From Bosea sp. PAMC 26642 (GTDB taxonomy: Bacteria; Pseudomonadota; Alphaproteobacteria; Rhizobiales; Beijerinckiaceae): a stretch of 64,000 nucleotides of DNA. Under the pieces are notes generated by a model. The model was given only the letters and a program-made list of their open reading frames with translations, did no database searches and had not been told where the DNA came from. The DNA is taken from the NCBI RefSeq assembly GCF_001562255.1, contig NZ_CP014301.1:2418001-2482000 (forward strand), written 5' to 3'. Shown one piece after another: positions 47,299 through 56,712 of this stretch. Position 1 is the first letter of the stretch, and each line of letters begins with the position of its first letter. A program made the position numbers and the translations under genes.

Positions 47299-47868
47299 CT
47301 ACCGCCCGAGCCCCGGCAGCATCCGTCGCAGCACGCCGTCCTTGCGGATCAGGTGGTGGTACAGCGCCGCCGCGATATGGCCGCCGACCAGCAGCGCGAT
47401 CAGGATCGCCAGGTTGCCGTGCACTTGCAGGACAGCCTCCGCCAGCGCCTGGTCTGGTTTGACGAGCGCCGGCAGATTGAACAGGCCGAAGATCCCGAGC
47501 GAGGGATAGAGCGACACACCGATCCAGCCCAGGGCCGGCACCACGAGCAAAAGCCCGTAGAGCAACCAGTGCACCAGATGCGAGGCCGCCTTCTGCCACC
47601 ACAGCAGCGTCGGTTCGTCCTTCGGCGCGCCATGGATCAGGCGGTAGGCGAACCGCCCGACGATCAGCCAGAGCAGCAGGAAGCCGATCAGCTTGTGCGT
47701 GCTGAACAGCGCATCGGTCACTCCGTCCCAGATGTTCAAGGTGTTGCCGCGATAGGTCATGGCGAAGCCGAGCGGGATCATCACGAACACCGCCGCTGCC
47801 GTCACCCAATGCAGATGGCGCGCAGTGCCGCTGTAGATTTCTGTCGTCGCCGGGTCATGATCGCCCAT
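47299..47868 (-). CDS. Cytochrome b561 family membrane protein
   Basis: The 189-residue protein has four helices with b-haem His candidates in SGTARHLHWVTAAAV, FSTHKLIGFLLL, HLVHWLLYGLLL and QVHGNLAILIAL. It should carry electrons across the cytoplasmic membrane. The start at 47868 has GGAGG seven bases upstream; the longer start at 47892 has none. It runs opposite to the neighbours and separates the methyltransferase from the GTP cyclohydrolase gene. The 233 bp to that gene show no gene or riboswitch. Confidence 0.88.
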   Translation of the reverse strand: MGDHDPATTEIYSGTARHLHWVTAAAVFVMIPLGFAMTYRGNTLNIWDGVTDALFSTHKLIGFLLLWLIVGRFAYRLIHGAPKDEPTLLWWQKAASHLVHWLLYGLLLVVPALGWIGVSLYPSLGIFGLFNLPALVKPDQALAEAVLQVHGNLAILIALLVGGHIAAALYHHLIRKDGVLRRMLPGLGR

Positions 47869-48101
47869 CAAACAAGCCTCCGCACCATTCATCTGGCATT
47901 CAATCTGGCGTTCTTATACGAGCGATGGCAACAGATTGGATGTCTGTAGAGTCATTCGCGAGGCGACAGCGACTGCGGAACTGAGTTGCGAGCGGAACGT
48001 TTGTCCCCCGGAACCGGTGGTAAGATCCATATCGCCCTTCCGAACGTAAAAGACTACATTTCCCCGACGCCCTCCTTCGGCGCAATCTGACGGACACCCC
48101 G

Positions 48102-49229
48102 ATGCCCAAGTCGCGTACGCTCTTCGGACGCCCGCAAGAGACCAATCTGGTGACGGTCGAACGCGCCATCTCGGAATTTCGGGCCGGCCGCCCGGTGCTG
48201 TTGCGCGATCATGGCGAACTGGCGCTGGCGTTCTCGGCCGAACTGGCCGAAGGCGAACTTGCTCAACGTCTCGACGAACTCGCTCAGGGCCGTGCTTATC
48301 TCGTGCTGAGCGCCGCGCGCCTGCGACGCCTCGGTGCGAAGAACCGGAGCGAAACCGGCATTTTTGCGATGCCGACCATCGATTTGGCCCGGATCGAGAC
48401 TCTGGCCCTGAAAATCGACGCGAAGGTCGATGCTCCCGTGGCTCCCACGTCGCCGCTGGCCGATGCAGCGCTCGAACTCGCGCGTCTCTCGCTCGTCATC
48501 CCTGCCGCGGTCCTGGTGCCGGTCACCGCCGAAGCTGTTGCCGGCGAACCTTTGGTCGAGGTTACGCTGGATGCCGTCATGGCCTACCGCGCGACCCGTG
48601 CCGCCTCGCTCACGATCGTTGGCCGCGCCCCGGTGCCCCTCGAAGGCGCGCCGGAAACCGAGTTCGTCGTCTTCCGTGGCGGTGAAGGCCTGCGCGACCA
48701 GGTTGCGATCATCGTCGGCAAGCCCGATCTTGCGGATGCTGTGCCGGTGCGCCTGCATTCGGCCTGCCTGACCGGCGACCTGTTCGGCTCGCTGAAATGT
48801 GATTGCGGCGACCAGCTGCGCGAAACCGTGCAATGGATGGCCGATAACGAGGGCGGGGTGCTGCTGTATCTGGACCAGGAAGGCCGCGGCAACGGCATCT
48901 CCAACAAGATGCGCGCCTACCGGCTGCAGAGCCAGGGCTGGGACACCTACGACGCCGACGAGGTGTTGGGTTTCGATCTCGACCAGCGCCATTTCGACTT
49001 CGCCGCCACGATGTTGAAGCAGCTCGGCATCAGCCGCGTCACGGCCCTGACCAACAACCCGCTCAAGGTCAGCGCCATCAAGGCCGCCGGCCTGGAGGTC
49101 GCAGCGACGCAGCGCGTGCTGGGCCGGCCCAACGTCCACAATGTTCGCTACCTCACCTCCAAGCGCGATCGGGCCGGCCATGTCATCGACATGGATGCGC
49201 TGATGGCCCGCGCCGCGCCTAAGGATTGA
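48102..49229 (+). CDS. ribA: GTP cyclohydrolase II family protein with atypical N-terminal domain
   Basis: The 375-residue protein has a C-terminal GCH II domain with zinc Cys in HSACLTGDLFGSLKCDCG (standard is HSECxxGD), LDQEGRGNGI (standard REGRGIG), a retained D-x-R in FDLDQRHFDF, and ALTNNPLKVSAIKAAGLEV. GCH II opens GTP to start riboflavin. The N-terminal 190 residues correspond to the DHBP synthase position but lack its DEDRENEGDL-type motif. It probably cannot make the four-carbon precursor and may instead feed the cluster upstream. It may still be the general RibA; the symbol is tentative. Confidence 0.8.
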   Translation: MPKSRTLFGRPQETNLVTVERAISEFRAGRPVLLRDHGELALAFSAELAEGELAQRLDELAQGRAYLVLSAARLRRLGAKNRSETGIFAMPTIDLARIETLALKIDAKVDAPVAPTSPLADAALELARLSLVIPAAVLVPVTAEAVAGEPLVEVTLDAVMAYRATRAASLTIVGRAPVPLEGAPETEFVVFRGGEGLRDQVAIIVGKPDLADAVPVRLHSACLTGDLFGSLKCDCGDQLRETVQWMADNEGGVLLYLDQEGRGNGISNKMRAYRLQSQGWDTYDADEVLGFDLDQRHFDFAATMLKQLGISRVTALTNNPLKVSAIKAAGLEVAATQRVLGRPNVHNVRYLTSKRDRAGHVIDMDALMARAAPKD

Positions 49230-49260
49230 TCGCCATCGGCGGTTGGGACAAATCGGCCTG

Positions 49261-51639
49261 ATGTCCGGCTCGACAGATCGACAGGCTGACCTTCCTCAAA
49301 CACGCTGGCCTCTCGCCAGCGTGTTTTGCATCGTGGCCGTCGCCTGGCTCGTTTTGTCCTGGCCCTGGCTCTCGGGCGCACTCACGATACCGTGGGACGC
49401 CAAGGCACATTTCCACCCGCAGCTACAGTTCCTGGCGAGCAGCTGGCACAAGGGCCTGTCGCCGTTCTGGACGCCTTACGTCTTCTCGGGCTCGCCGCAG
49501 GTCGCCGATCCGCAATCGCTGATCTTCTCGCCATCCTTCGCGCTGATCGCGGCGCTGAACCCCTCGCCAGATTTCCGCTGGAGCGACGGCGCCGTGCTCG
49601 GCACCTTGCTGCTGGGTGCGCTCGCGATCGTGCTGCTGTTCCGCGACCGGGGCTGGCATCCCGCCGGCGCTGTCGTCGCCGCGCTCGCCTTCGCCTTCGG
49701 CGCCTCGGCGGCCTGGCGCATCCAGCATGTCGGTCAGGTCCTGAGCCTCGGCTATTTCGCCGTCACGCTGCTGCTGATCTCGCGCGCGCTCGAACGCGGC
49801 TCTGTGCTGTACGGCTTCGCGGCGGGGCTCTTCGCAGGTTTCATGGTGCTGGGCCGCGACCAGGTCGCACTGATCGGCGTCTACGTCCTGGCCGGGCTGG
49901 TGCTGGCCGCCATCGCCATGGCGCCACGGCCATGGCGGGCCTTGCGCGGCAGCATCCTGCCTCTCATCGCCGGCGTGATCGGAGCCGCGCTGGTCGCGGC
50001 CGTGCCGATCCTGCTGACGGCATTCCTGGCCCAGGAATCCAACCGGCCGACGATCGACCTGATCGAAGCCGGCAAGGGCTCGCTCCACCCCGCCTCGCTG
50101 CTGACCGGCCTCTTCGCCAATCTCTATGGCGCGGCCGGCCCGCTCGACAATTTCTGGGGGCCGCCGAGCCCGGCCTGGGAACAGCGCTTCGGCCCGCTAC
50201 AGCTCTATCTCGCCCGCAATATGAGCCAGCTCTATCTCGGCTTCCTGCCGATGCTGCTGGTGCTGACGCTCGGGCTGGTGCGCGGCGCGCTCTGGCGGCG
50301 CGAGATCGTCGCCCTGACGGTCGCAGCCCTAATCGTGCTGATCTATGCGCTGGGGCGCTATACTCCGGGCTTCCGTCTGCTGTTCGAGCTCTTGCCTGGC
50401 ATTCCTCTCTATCGCAGGCCGGCCGACGCACTCTTCATCCTCGGCGCACTGCTCGCCATTCTCGGTGGCTACCTGACCCATCTCGTCGTGACCGACGCAG
50501 CTCCGCGTGGCCGATGGTGGCAGATCGCTCTCGAAGCCACGCTCCTGCTCGGCGCGCTGGGCGCGGCCCTGTGGCTTGCCTGGACGGTGGGCCGCCTCCA
50601 CGTGGCGGCCCTGCCGCTGATCACGTCCTTGCTGTGTGCCGTCATCGCCATCGGCGCGCTCATTGCCGCGCGCGGACTGTCCCTGCGCGGTTCGGGCCTC
50701 GCGGCCGCCATCGTGCTCGCCTGCGCCATGACCATCGACCTTTCCGTCAACAATGGCCCCAGCGAATCCACTGCCCTGCCCTCGCAGATGTACGACGTGC
50801 TGCGCGCCGACAGCGCCAACGAGACGATCGCGATCCTGAAGCGGGAAACCGCCCGCACTGCGGGGCCCGATCGCCGCGACCGCATCGAGCTCGCCGGTAT
50901 CGACTTCCACTGGCCCAATGCCAGCCTCGTCCACGAACTCGACAACACGCTTGGCTACAACCCGCTCCGACTTGGCCTCTACAGCAAGGCAACCGGCGCC
51001 GAGGACCATGTCGCACTGCCGGACCAGCGCAAATTCTCGGCGCTGATGCCAGGCTATCGCTCGCTGCTTGCCGACATGCTGGGTCTGCGTTTCATCGCCA
51101 CCGGCGTCCCCGCCGAGCAGATCGACAGAAACCTGAAGCCGGGCGACCTGGTCCAGATCGCCCGCACCAAGGACGCCTATATCTACGAGAACCCCCGGGC
51201 CCTGCCGCGCGTCCTGCTAGTGCCGAACGCCGAAAAGGCGGATTTCGACACCATCCTGACCAGCGGGCAGTGGCCCCAGGGCTTCGACCCGCGCCGGACC
51301 GTGCTGCTCGACCGCACCGTGCCGTTGCCAGCAGCCACGCAAGCCGGTCTGGGGCAGCCCGGCTCCGTCCGCATCACCGACTACGGCACGACGCAGGTCA
51401 GCCTCGCCGTGGATGCCCCGCGCGGCGGCTTCGTCGTTCTCAACGACACCTGGCATCATTGGTGGCAGGTCGAGATCGACGGCAAGCCGGCCGAACTGCT
51501 GCGTGCCAACGTGCTCTTCCGTGCCGTCGCCGTGCCACCGGGCCGCTCGACGGTGCGCTTCGTCTTCCGCCCGTTCGAGGGATTGTTCGAGGATGTCGGC
51601 AGGCGGCTGCGCGCCATGCGCGGCGCGCCGCCGGTCTGA
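49261..51639 (+). CDS. Large YfhO-like polytopic membrane protein
   Basis: The 792-residue protein has about twelve helices in the first 500 residues (ASVFCIVAVAWLVLSWPWLS at the start). The region DAKAHFHPQLQFLASSWHKG carries the loop between helices seen in YfhO and GT-C proteins. A periplasmic C-terminal domain (FVVLNDTWHHWWQVEIDG) resembles the YfhO tail. YfhO proteins are implicated in glycosylating teichoic acids in Gram-positives; the substrate here is unknown. ATG at 49261; TTG at 49243 is possible. It lies 31 bp after the GTP cyclohydrolase gene. Confidence 0.75.
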   Translation: MSGSTDRQADLPQTRWPLASVFCIVAVAWLVLSWPWLSGALTIPWDAKAHFHPQLQFLASSWHKGLSPFWTPYVFSGSPQVADPQSLIFSPSFALIAALNPSPDFRWSDGAVLGTLLLGALAIVLLFRDRGWHPAGAVVAALAFAFGASAAWRIQHVGQVLSLGYFAVTLLLISRALERGSVLYGFAAGLFAGFMVLGRDQVALIGVYVLAGLVLAAIAMAPRPWRALRGSILPLIAGVIGAALVAAVPILLTAFLAQESNRPTIDLIEAGKGSLHPASLLTGLFANLYGAAGPLDNFWGPPSPAWEQRFGPLQLYLARNMSQLYLGFLPMLLVLTLGLVRGALWRREIVALTVAALIVLIYALGRYTPGFRLLFELLPGIPLYRRPADALFILGALLAILGGYLTHLVVTDAAPRGRWWQIALEATLLLGALGAALWLAWTVGRLHVAALPLITSLLCAVIAIGALIAARGLSLRGSGLAAAIVLACAMTIDLSVNNGPSESTALPSQMYDVLRADSANETIAILKRETARTAGPDRRDRIELAGIDFHWPNASLVHELDNTLGYNPLRLGLYSKATGAEDHVALPDQRKFSALMPGYRSLLADMLGLRFIATGVPAEQIDRNLKPGDLVQIARTKDAYIYENPRALPRVLLVPNAEKADFDTILTSGQWPQGFDPRRTVLLDRTVPLPAATQAGLGQPGSVRITDYGTTQVSLAVDAPRGGFVVLNDTWHHWWQVEIDGKPAELLRANVLFRAVAVPPGRSTVRFVFRPFEGLFEDVGRRLRAMRGAPPV

Positions 51640-51773
51640 GCTTGGTGCCGGCCATCAGCTCACTTGCCGTTCAGCTAGACAAAAGGCGCACAAGCCGCTG
51701 CTTTATGCAGTCTATTCACGAAAATTCAGGAAATCTGCGCAACATGGTCGCTTGAGCGAGGGCCAACGTCGTC

Positions 51774-52856
51774 GTGCTGCTGATTACCGATCGAATCGAA
51801 CAGAGCCGGCAGCTGGAGCGTATGCTTGCCCTGTGGGGGCCATGCACCGTCGTCCACGTGAACGACGCCGGCAGGATCGCGACGTGCAGATCCCTGCGGC
51901 TGGTGGTGACGAACGTCGAGCTGTCGAACCGAGCGGCTGTCGAGGGAATACGGGCTGCCCTGGCACGACATCGAAACGCCGGAACGCCCTACCTTTGCCT
52001 GCTGAAAGACCAGTCGCCTCGTGCCACGATCCAGGCCAACGCGATCGGAGCTACCAGCATCCTGTCCGCCCAGATGCCGGCAGGCGAATTGCTGAAGAGC
52101 ATCAGCCAGATCCTGCATGGCAACGATACATCGGAAGCGGCATCGGACGGACCGCCGAGTATCCACGGCCATTTCATCGCCGCGACCGCCGCCCTCGCCG
52201 ACATGCTCGACGCCGCGGAGAACGGGCGCGCACTGCCGCTGCGGGCGATCAACGACGGCGTCGCCTCGATCAATCAGGCCGCAGACAAGGCCGATATCGG
52301 CTCCTGGCTCGATGTCGTCTGGAACCATGACGACCTGACCTATCAGCACTGCCTTCTGGTCGCCGGCCTGGCCGCCGCCTTCGGGCGGCAGCTCGGATTT
52401 TCGGGGCGGGATCGCAAGCTCTTGACCTGCGCGGCCGTGCTGCACGACATCGGCAAAGTGAGGATACCGCTGGCGATCCTGCACAAGCCGGGAAAGCTGA
52501 CCCCGGACGAAGCGACCCAGATGCGCCAGCATCCCGGAATCGGCTTCGAGATGCTGCAGAGATCGGGAGCTTTCGCCAAGGAGATTGTCCAGGTGGTTCG
52601 CTCGCATCATGAGTATCTTGATGGATCGGGCTACCCGGACGGGCTCCGTGCCGACCAGATTCCCGATATCGTGCGGATGATCACGATCTGCGACATCTAC
52701 GCCGCGCTGATCGAGCGGAGGTCGTACAAGCCGCCGATGCCGCCGGAAAAGGCCTACGACACCTTGCTGCGGATGGGCGGCAAGCTCGACGCCGCGCTCG
52801 TGTTCGCCTTCAGGAAGGTTATTTTCCCGGCAGCCGGGGCAAGAGCAGCCGCATAG
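51774..52856 (+). CDS. HD-GYP phosphodiesterase with degenerate receiver domain
   Basis: The 360-residue protein has an N-terminal receiver-like domain (LLITDRIEQSRQLERMLALW). Its phospho-acceptor position reads LRLVVTNVELSN, so the Asp is gone. The C-terminal HD-GYP domain has HDIGKVRIP and HHEYLDGSGYPDGL with all metal ligands, so it can probably hydrolyse c-di-GMP. The GTG start is fixed by an in-frame stop just upstream. The GGDEF cyclase at 8-9 kb would make the substrate, but no direct link is seen. Confidence 0.88.
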   Translation: MLLITDRIEQSRQLERMLALWGPCTVVHVNDAGRIATCRSLRLVVTNVELSNRAAVEGIRAALARHRNAGTPYLCLLKDQSPRATIQANAIGATSILSAQMPAGELLKSISQILHGNDTSEAASDGPPSIHGHFIAATAALADMLDAAENGRALPLRAINDGVASINQAADKADIGSWLDVVWNHDDLTYQHCLLVAGLAAAFGRQLGFSGRDRKLLTCAAVLHDIGKVRIPLAILHKPGKLTPDEATQMRQHPGIGFEMLQRSGAFAKEIVQVVRSHHEYLDGSGYPDGLRADQIPDIVRMITICDIYAALIERRSYKPPMPPEKAYDTLLRMGGKLDAALVFAFRKVIFPAAGARAAA

Positions 52857-52861
52857 GCCTG

Positions 52862-53722
52862 CTACGCCAGCGCACCCATCGCCGCGACGGGCCGGGCCTT
52901 CTGCCCGGCCAGCACCGCCGCCAGCCCCTCGGGGTCGATAACGCCATCCCGCATCGTCTCCTCGCGATGGATGCCGCCTGCGATGAACAGGCTGTCGAAG
53001 CCCATCATCTGCGCCCCGGCGAGATCGGTACGAACTGCGTCTCCGATCACCAGCACGCGGCTTGCGTCGACCGCCCGGCCGCCACGCGCCGCTTCGGCCG
53101 CCGCCAGCGCAAGATCATAGGCCGGCCGATACGGCTTTCCAGCCCAGGCGACCGCTCCACCGAGTTGCTCGTAGATCAGGGCGAGCGAGCCGGCGCAGGG
53201 CAGCAGATGCTCGCCGACATGCACGACGAGATCGGGATTGCCGCAGATGAAGGGCAGCCCGCGCTTGGCGAAGCGTGTCAGCAGAGGACGGTACTGATCG
53301 GGCGTCTCGGTGCGGTAATCGTTGAGTTCGGTCGCGACGACGAGGTCGGCCTCCTCCTCCCCGACCACTTCGACATCGATACCATCGAAGATCGCGCGGT
53401 CGTCCTGCCAGCCGATATGGAAGACCTTCCGATGGAGGCTCTCGGCAATCAGCGATTTCGTGACGTCGCCCGAAGTGACCAGCGCGTCCCACGCGGTGCG
53501 GGGCACGCGCTTCTTGTCGATCACTCCCGCGACCTGCTCCGACGGACCGGGCGCATTCGACAGCAGCACGACCACGCCGCCGGCCTCGCGATAGGCGCTC
53601 AGCGCGGCGCAGGCCGGCTCCAGCGCCCACAATCCGTCATGCACGACCCCCCAGACATCGCTGATGAGCACGTCGTAGCGGGCGAGCAGCGCGCCCGCCT
53701 CGGCCAGAACTGGAATGCTCAT
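52862..53722 (-). CDS. HAD-type phosphatase of the TIGR01459 family
   Basis: The 286-residue HAD hydrolase has DVLISDVWGVVHDG as motif I, with the second Asp position not Asp (DVW), as in the TIGR01459 subgroup, and VLVIGDAVRTDLAGAQMMG as motif IV. Such proteins are NagD-like phosphatases or pseudo-enzymes. It begins with a TGATG overlap with the sugar kinase upstream. Its substrate is likely a sugar phosphate related to that kinase, by inference. Confidence 0.82.
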   Translation of the reverse strand: MSIPVLAEAGALLARYDVLISDVWGVVHDGLWALEPACAALSAYREAGGVVVLLSNAPGPSEQVAGVIDKKRVPRTAWDALVTSGDVTKSLIAESLHRKVFHIGWQDDRAIFDGIDVEVVGEEEADLVVATELNDYRTETPDQYRPLLTRFAKRGLPFICGNPDLVVHVGEHLLPCAGSLALIYEQLGGAVAWAGKPYRPAYDLALAAAEAARGGRAVDASRVLVIGDAVRTDLAGAQMMGFDSLFIAGGIHREETMRDGVIDPEGLAAVLAGQKARPVAAMGALA

Positions 53723-54666
53723 CAGATCGCGGCTCTCGCTTCTTGCGTCATTCGGGCCTCGACATCGGCCCGGCGCGGCAGCGGCGCGACGGCGCCATAG
53801 CCCAGCGTCGAGAGCGCGGCCGCGACATTGGCATAGGCTCCGGCCGCGAAGGCATCGCCCGTGCGCACGAATTCGGACAGGAAGGCGCCGTCATAGCAAT
53901 CGCCGGCGCCGGTGGCATCGATCGCGTTGACCTTGATCGGCACCAGCCGCAGCCGCCGCTCGGGCGTCGCCACCAGCGATCCCTCATGGCCGAGCGTCAG
54001 CGCCACCACCTTGGCGCCCATGCGCAGATAGAGGTCGGCGATGGCGTCGGGCTCGTCGAGCCCGGTCAACAGCTTCGCATCGTCGAGGCCCGGCAGGACG
54101 ATATCGGCCATCGCGCAGGCGGCATGGATGATCGCCCTCGCCCGCGCCAGCGGCCAGAGCTTGAGCCGCAGATTGGTGTCGTATGCGGTCAGTACGCCCG
54201 CCTCGCGCGCGATCGCGAAGGCCTCGAACACGGCGTCGGCAGCGCTGCCGGCGATCGCCTGGCTGATGCCCGATGCCTGGACCACGCAGGCGCGGGCGAT
54301 CAGCTCGCGCGGCAGGTCGCCCGGCCCGTAGAGGCTCGCAGCCGATCCCGCCCGGAGATAGGAGAAGACATGGCCGGCGGGGCCATGATCGACGAAATAG
54401 AGCCCCGTCGGAGCGCTCGGATGCGTTGCGACATGGCGGTCGTCCACCCCTTCGCGCGCCCATAGCTCGCGGATCGAGCGGCCGGCCATGTCATTGCCCA
54501 GAGCGCCCGCATAGGCGACCGATGCGCCCTGCCGGGCAGCAGCGACCGCACAGTTGGAGGTGTCGCCGCCATGGCCGAACTGGAAGGCGCCGGACTCGGC
54601 CCGCGTGGCGTTGAACTCGCCCAGCGGCTCGCCGATGCAGAGGATGTCGATCGCAGTTTCGCTCAC
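53722..54666 (-). CDS. PfkB family sugar kinase
   Basis: The 314-residue ribokinase-fold kinase has FQFGHGGDTSNCAVAAARQG near the start and the C-terminal signature DATGAGDCYDGAF with the catalytic Asp. It resembles 2-keto-3-deoxygluconate or 5-dehydro-2-deoxygluconokinases; the sugar is not resolved. It is coupled to the HAD phosphatase gene (one-base overlap TGATG). A 120-bp gap separates it from the coiled-coil gene. Confidence 0.85.
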   Translation of the reverse strand: MSETAIDILCIGEPLGEFNATRAESGAFQFGHGGDTSNCAVAAARQGASVAYAGALGNDMAGRSIRELWAREGVDDRHVATHPSAPTGLYFVDHGPAGHVFSYLRAGSAASLYGPGDLPRELIARACVVQASGISQAIAGSAADAVFEAFAIAREAGVLTAYDTNLRLKLWPLARARAIIHAACAMADIVLPGLDDAKLLTGLDEPDAIADLYLRMGAKVVALTLGHEGSLVATPERRLRLVPIKVNAIDATGAGDCYDGAFLSEFVRTGDAFAAGAYANVAAALSTLGYGAVAPLPRRADVEARMTQEARAAI

Positions 54667-54786
54667 GGGTCGGGAACCATCTCGCGCGGGCCATCACGGG
54701 CATGGCGGCAACACGCCAGCGCGCCTTCCTAGAACAGGATGCTTCCCGGGGGAAAGGGTTTTGGGCGGGCCGTCGCCTTCGCCGCC

Positions 54787-56073
54787 CTATTCCGCCGCCT
54801 CCTGCGCCGGCGGCAACGCCATCAGCCGCTCCGCCACCCGCAGGATTTCCTGGCGCAGCGCCGCATTGTCGCCCGTGGCGCCAGCCGGCTGCCGGCGCAG
54901 CTCGGCAACCTCGCGCTTCAGCCTTGCACGGTCAGCCCGCGCCTGGGCGAGCGAGCCCTGCAAGGTCAGCGCCTCGGCGTGGACGACTTCCAGCCGACCC
55001 TCCCGCTCGCGCAGATCAGCGTGCAGCGCCGCCAGCTCCTCGGTCAGGCGTAAGCGCTCATCCTGCCAGGCGGACTGCTCCGATCCCGCCCGCTGCTCCA
55101 GTTCCTCTTTCGCGAGCCGTTCCGTCTCGATCGCGGCCGCCCGCAGCGAGAGCTGCGCCGCCGTCCGCTCGACCTCGGCCAAAGCCGCCGTCGTCCGGAC
55201 CTCTGCTGCGGCAAGCTCGGTCTCGGCCTGCATCGCGCGTGCTGCCAGCGTATCGGCCCGCAGCCGTTCGCTGTCACGATCGACCGTCATTCCCCGGAGC
55301 GAGACCAGCGCCTCCTCCAGATGCTGCTCCATCGAGGTCAGGCGGCTGGCGAGTTCGTCGCGCTTGCCTTCGAGCACCAGGATTTGGGTGCGATTCTCGA
55401 CCTGGACGACACGCAGCGCGTCCGCATCGGAGCGCAGCTTCGCCAGATCTTGCTCACGCTCTGCCAAGATGGCCTCGACCCGGCCGAGTGTCGCGCGCTC
55501 CTGGGCAAGTTCGTTGCTACGCGAATCGAGGTCGGCGCTGGTGCCGGTCAGCGCCGCGCGCGTCTCGGCCAGACTGTGCTCGACGCTGGCGAGGTCCGCG
55601 ACGCGCCTGTCCAGCCGCTCCGAGGTCTCGGCATGGCCGGCTTTTTCCGCAGCGAGCGCAGCCTGCGTCCCCTCGAGATCGGCACGGGTTTCGGAGAGGT
55701 CGCCGACCAGGACCGCGATGCGCGACTCGCGCTCGCGCAGATCGCGCTCGAGCCGGCCGATCGTCATGTCACGCCGGCCGATCTCCTCCATCGCACCCGC
55801 CTTGGCGGCAAAACCGCTTTCGGCCCGCAGTTCCAGTGCGCGCTCGCGCATGGCGAGTTCGGCGCGCAGATGGTCGCGGTCGGCCGCGATCTCGGCCAGG
55901 GACAGAGGGAACGCCGCCTCCGCCCGGCGCCGTGCCAGACGGTCGGCCCGTCGCGACAGGGCCGGGACCGCCGCCAGTGCCATCAGGCTGGCAGACAGGA
56001 AGCCGAGCACAATGAACATGGCGGCTTCGATCAAGGGATGCGGCTCCGTGGCACGGCGATCTGAGAGCGCCAT
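54787..56073 (-). CDS. Membrane-anchored coiled-coil protein
   Basis: The 428-residue protein has one N-terminal helix (AAMFIVLGFLSASLMALAAV) followed by a long, almost continuous coiled coil from about residue 50 to 400, rich in Glu, Arg, Ala and Leu (for example LRERESRIAVLVGDLSETRA). It should hang from the membrane as a rod. I do not recognise a family; a scaffold, cell-division or structural role is possible. A GTG three codons upstream (56082) is an alternative start. It is adjacent to the EipA gene but the 39-bp gap gives no functional link. Confidence 0.75.
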   Translation of the reverse strand: MALSDRRATEPHPLIEAAMFIVLGFLSASLMALAAVPALSRRADRLARRRAEAAFPLSLAEIAADRDHLRAELAMRERALELRAESGFAAKAGAMEEIGRRDMTIGRLERDLRERESRIAVLVGDLSETRADLEGTQAALAAEKAGHAETSERLDRRVADLASVEHSLAETRAALTGTSADLDSRSNELAQERATLGRVEAILAEREQDLAKLRSDADALRVVQVENRTQILVLEGKRDELASRLTSMEQHLEEALVSLRGMTVDRDSERLRADTLAARAMQAETELAAAEVRTTAALAEVERTAAQLSLRAAAIETERLAKEELEQRAGSEQSAWQDERLRLTEELAALHADLREREGRLEVVHAEALTLQGSLAQARADRARLKREVAELRRQPAGATGDNAALRQEILRVAERLMALPPAQEAAE

Positions 56074-56121
56074 TTCTGCCACGACGACGCCGCCATGGCC
56101 AGCAATTCACCCCAGTCGTGC

Positions 56122-56712
56122 TCAGAAGGGGTTCCAGGTCGCCTGCGGCGTGAACTTCAGATAGCCCAGATTGACGCCGAGCCGCCAGCCGACGCCGGTG
56201 CGGATCGGCACCACGGTGATGCCTTCGGCCGCCATCGCGGTGAAGCCGAATCCACCAATGAAATAGACCGAGCCATCGACGCCGACGAAGCGCTGATACA
56301 GCGTATCGACGCTCGGCAGATTGTAGACCAGCATCATCGTGCGCGCGCCTTCGCCGCCGAAATCGAAACCGACCGACGGGCCCTGCCAGAACACCTTGCG
56401 GTCGCCCGCATTGCGGGTGAACAGCGTGCCCTCGCCATAACGCAGACCGCCGACGAAGGCGCCCGACGCCTCCTGGCCGAGCACATAGCCATTGGGCTCG
56501 CCCCAGCGCCTGACGGCCTCCTCGATCGTCAGGGCAAGGCCCCGCGAAACGTTGCCGAAGAACTGGTGGCCCGAGCCGACGAGTTCGTTCTGCGAGAAGG
56601 ACTGCGCCTTTCCATAGGATTGCTGGGCGAGTGCCGGCCCGGGGACGGTCGCGATCGCGCTGCCGGCCAAGGCGAGACCGCCGGTGACGATGCTGCGGCG
56701 GGATGGGTTCAT
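56122..56712 (-). CDS. eipA: DUF1134 protein, EipA family
   Basis: The 196-residue secreted protein starts with a twin-Arg-like signal (NPSRRSIVTGGLALAGSAIA) cleaved near ALAQ. The core contains GYVLGQEASGAFVGGLRYGE, then FWQGPSVGFDFGGEGARTMM and FIGGFGFTAMAAEGITVVPI, the DUF1134 pattern. Family members such as Brucella EipA support envelope integrity in the periplasm. The symbol rests on domain recall. It is divergent from the YHS gene. Confidence 0.85.
   Translation of the reverse strand: MNPSRRSIVTGGLALAGSAIATVPGPALAQQSYGKAQSFSQNELVGSGHQFFGNVSRGLALTIEEAVRRWGEPNGYVLGQEASGAFVGGLRYGEGTLFTRNAGDRKVFWQGPSVGFDFGGEGARTMMLVYNLPSVDTLYQRFVGVDGSVYFIGGFGFTAMAAEGITVVPIRTGVGWRLGVNLGYLKFTPQATWNPF

Noticed and set aside
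47869..48101. FMN riboswitch upstream of the GTP cyclohydrolase gene
   Set aside because: No conserved FMN aptamer blocks (AGGG...GGTGAAATTCC-like) are present in the gap.
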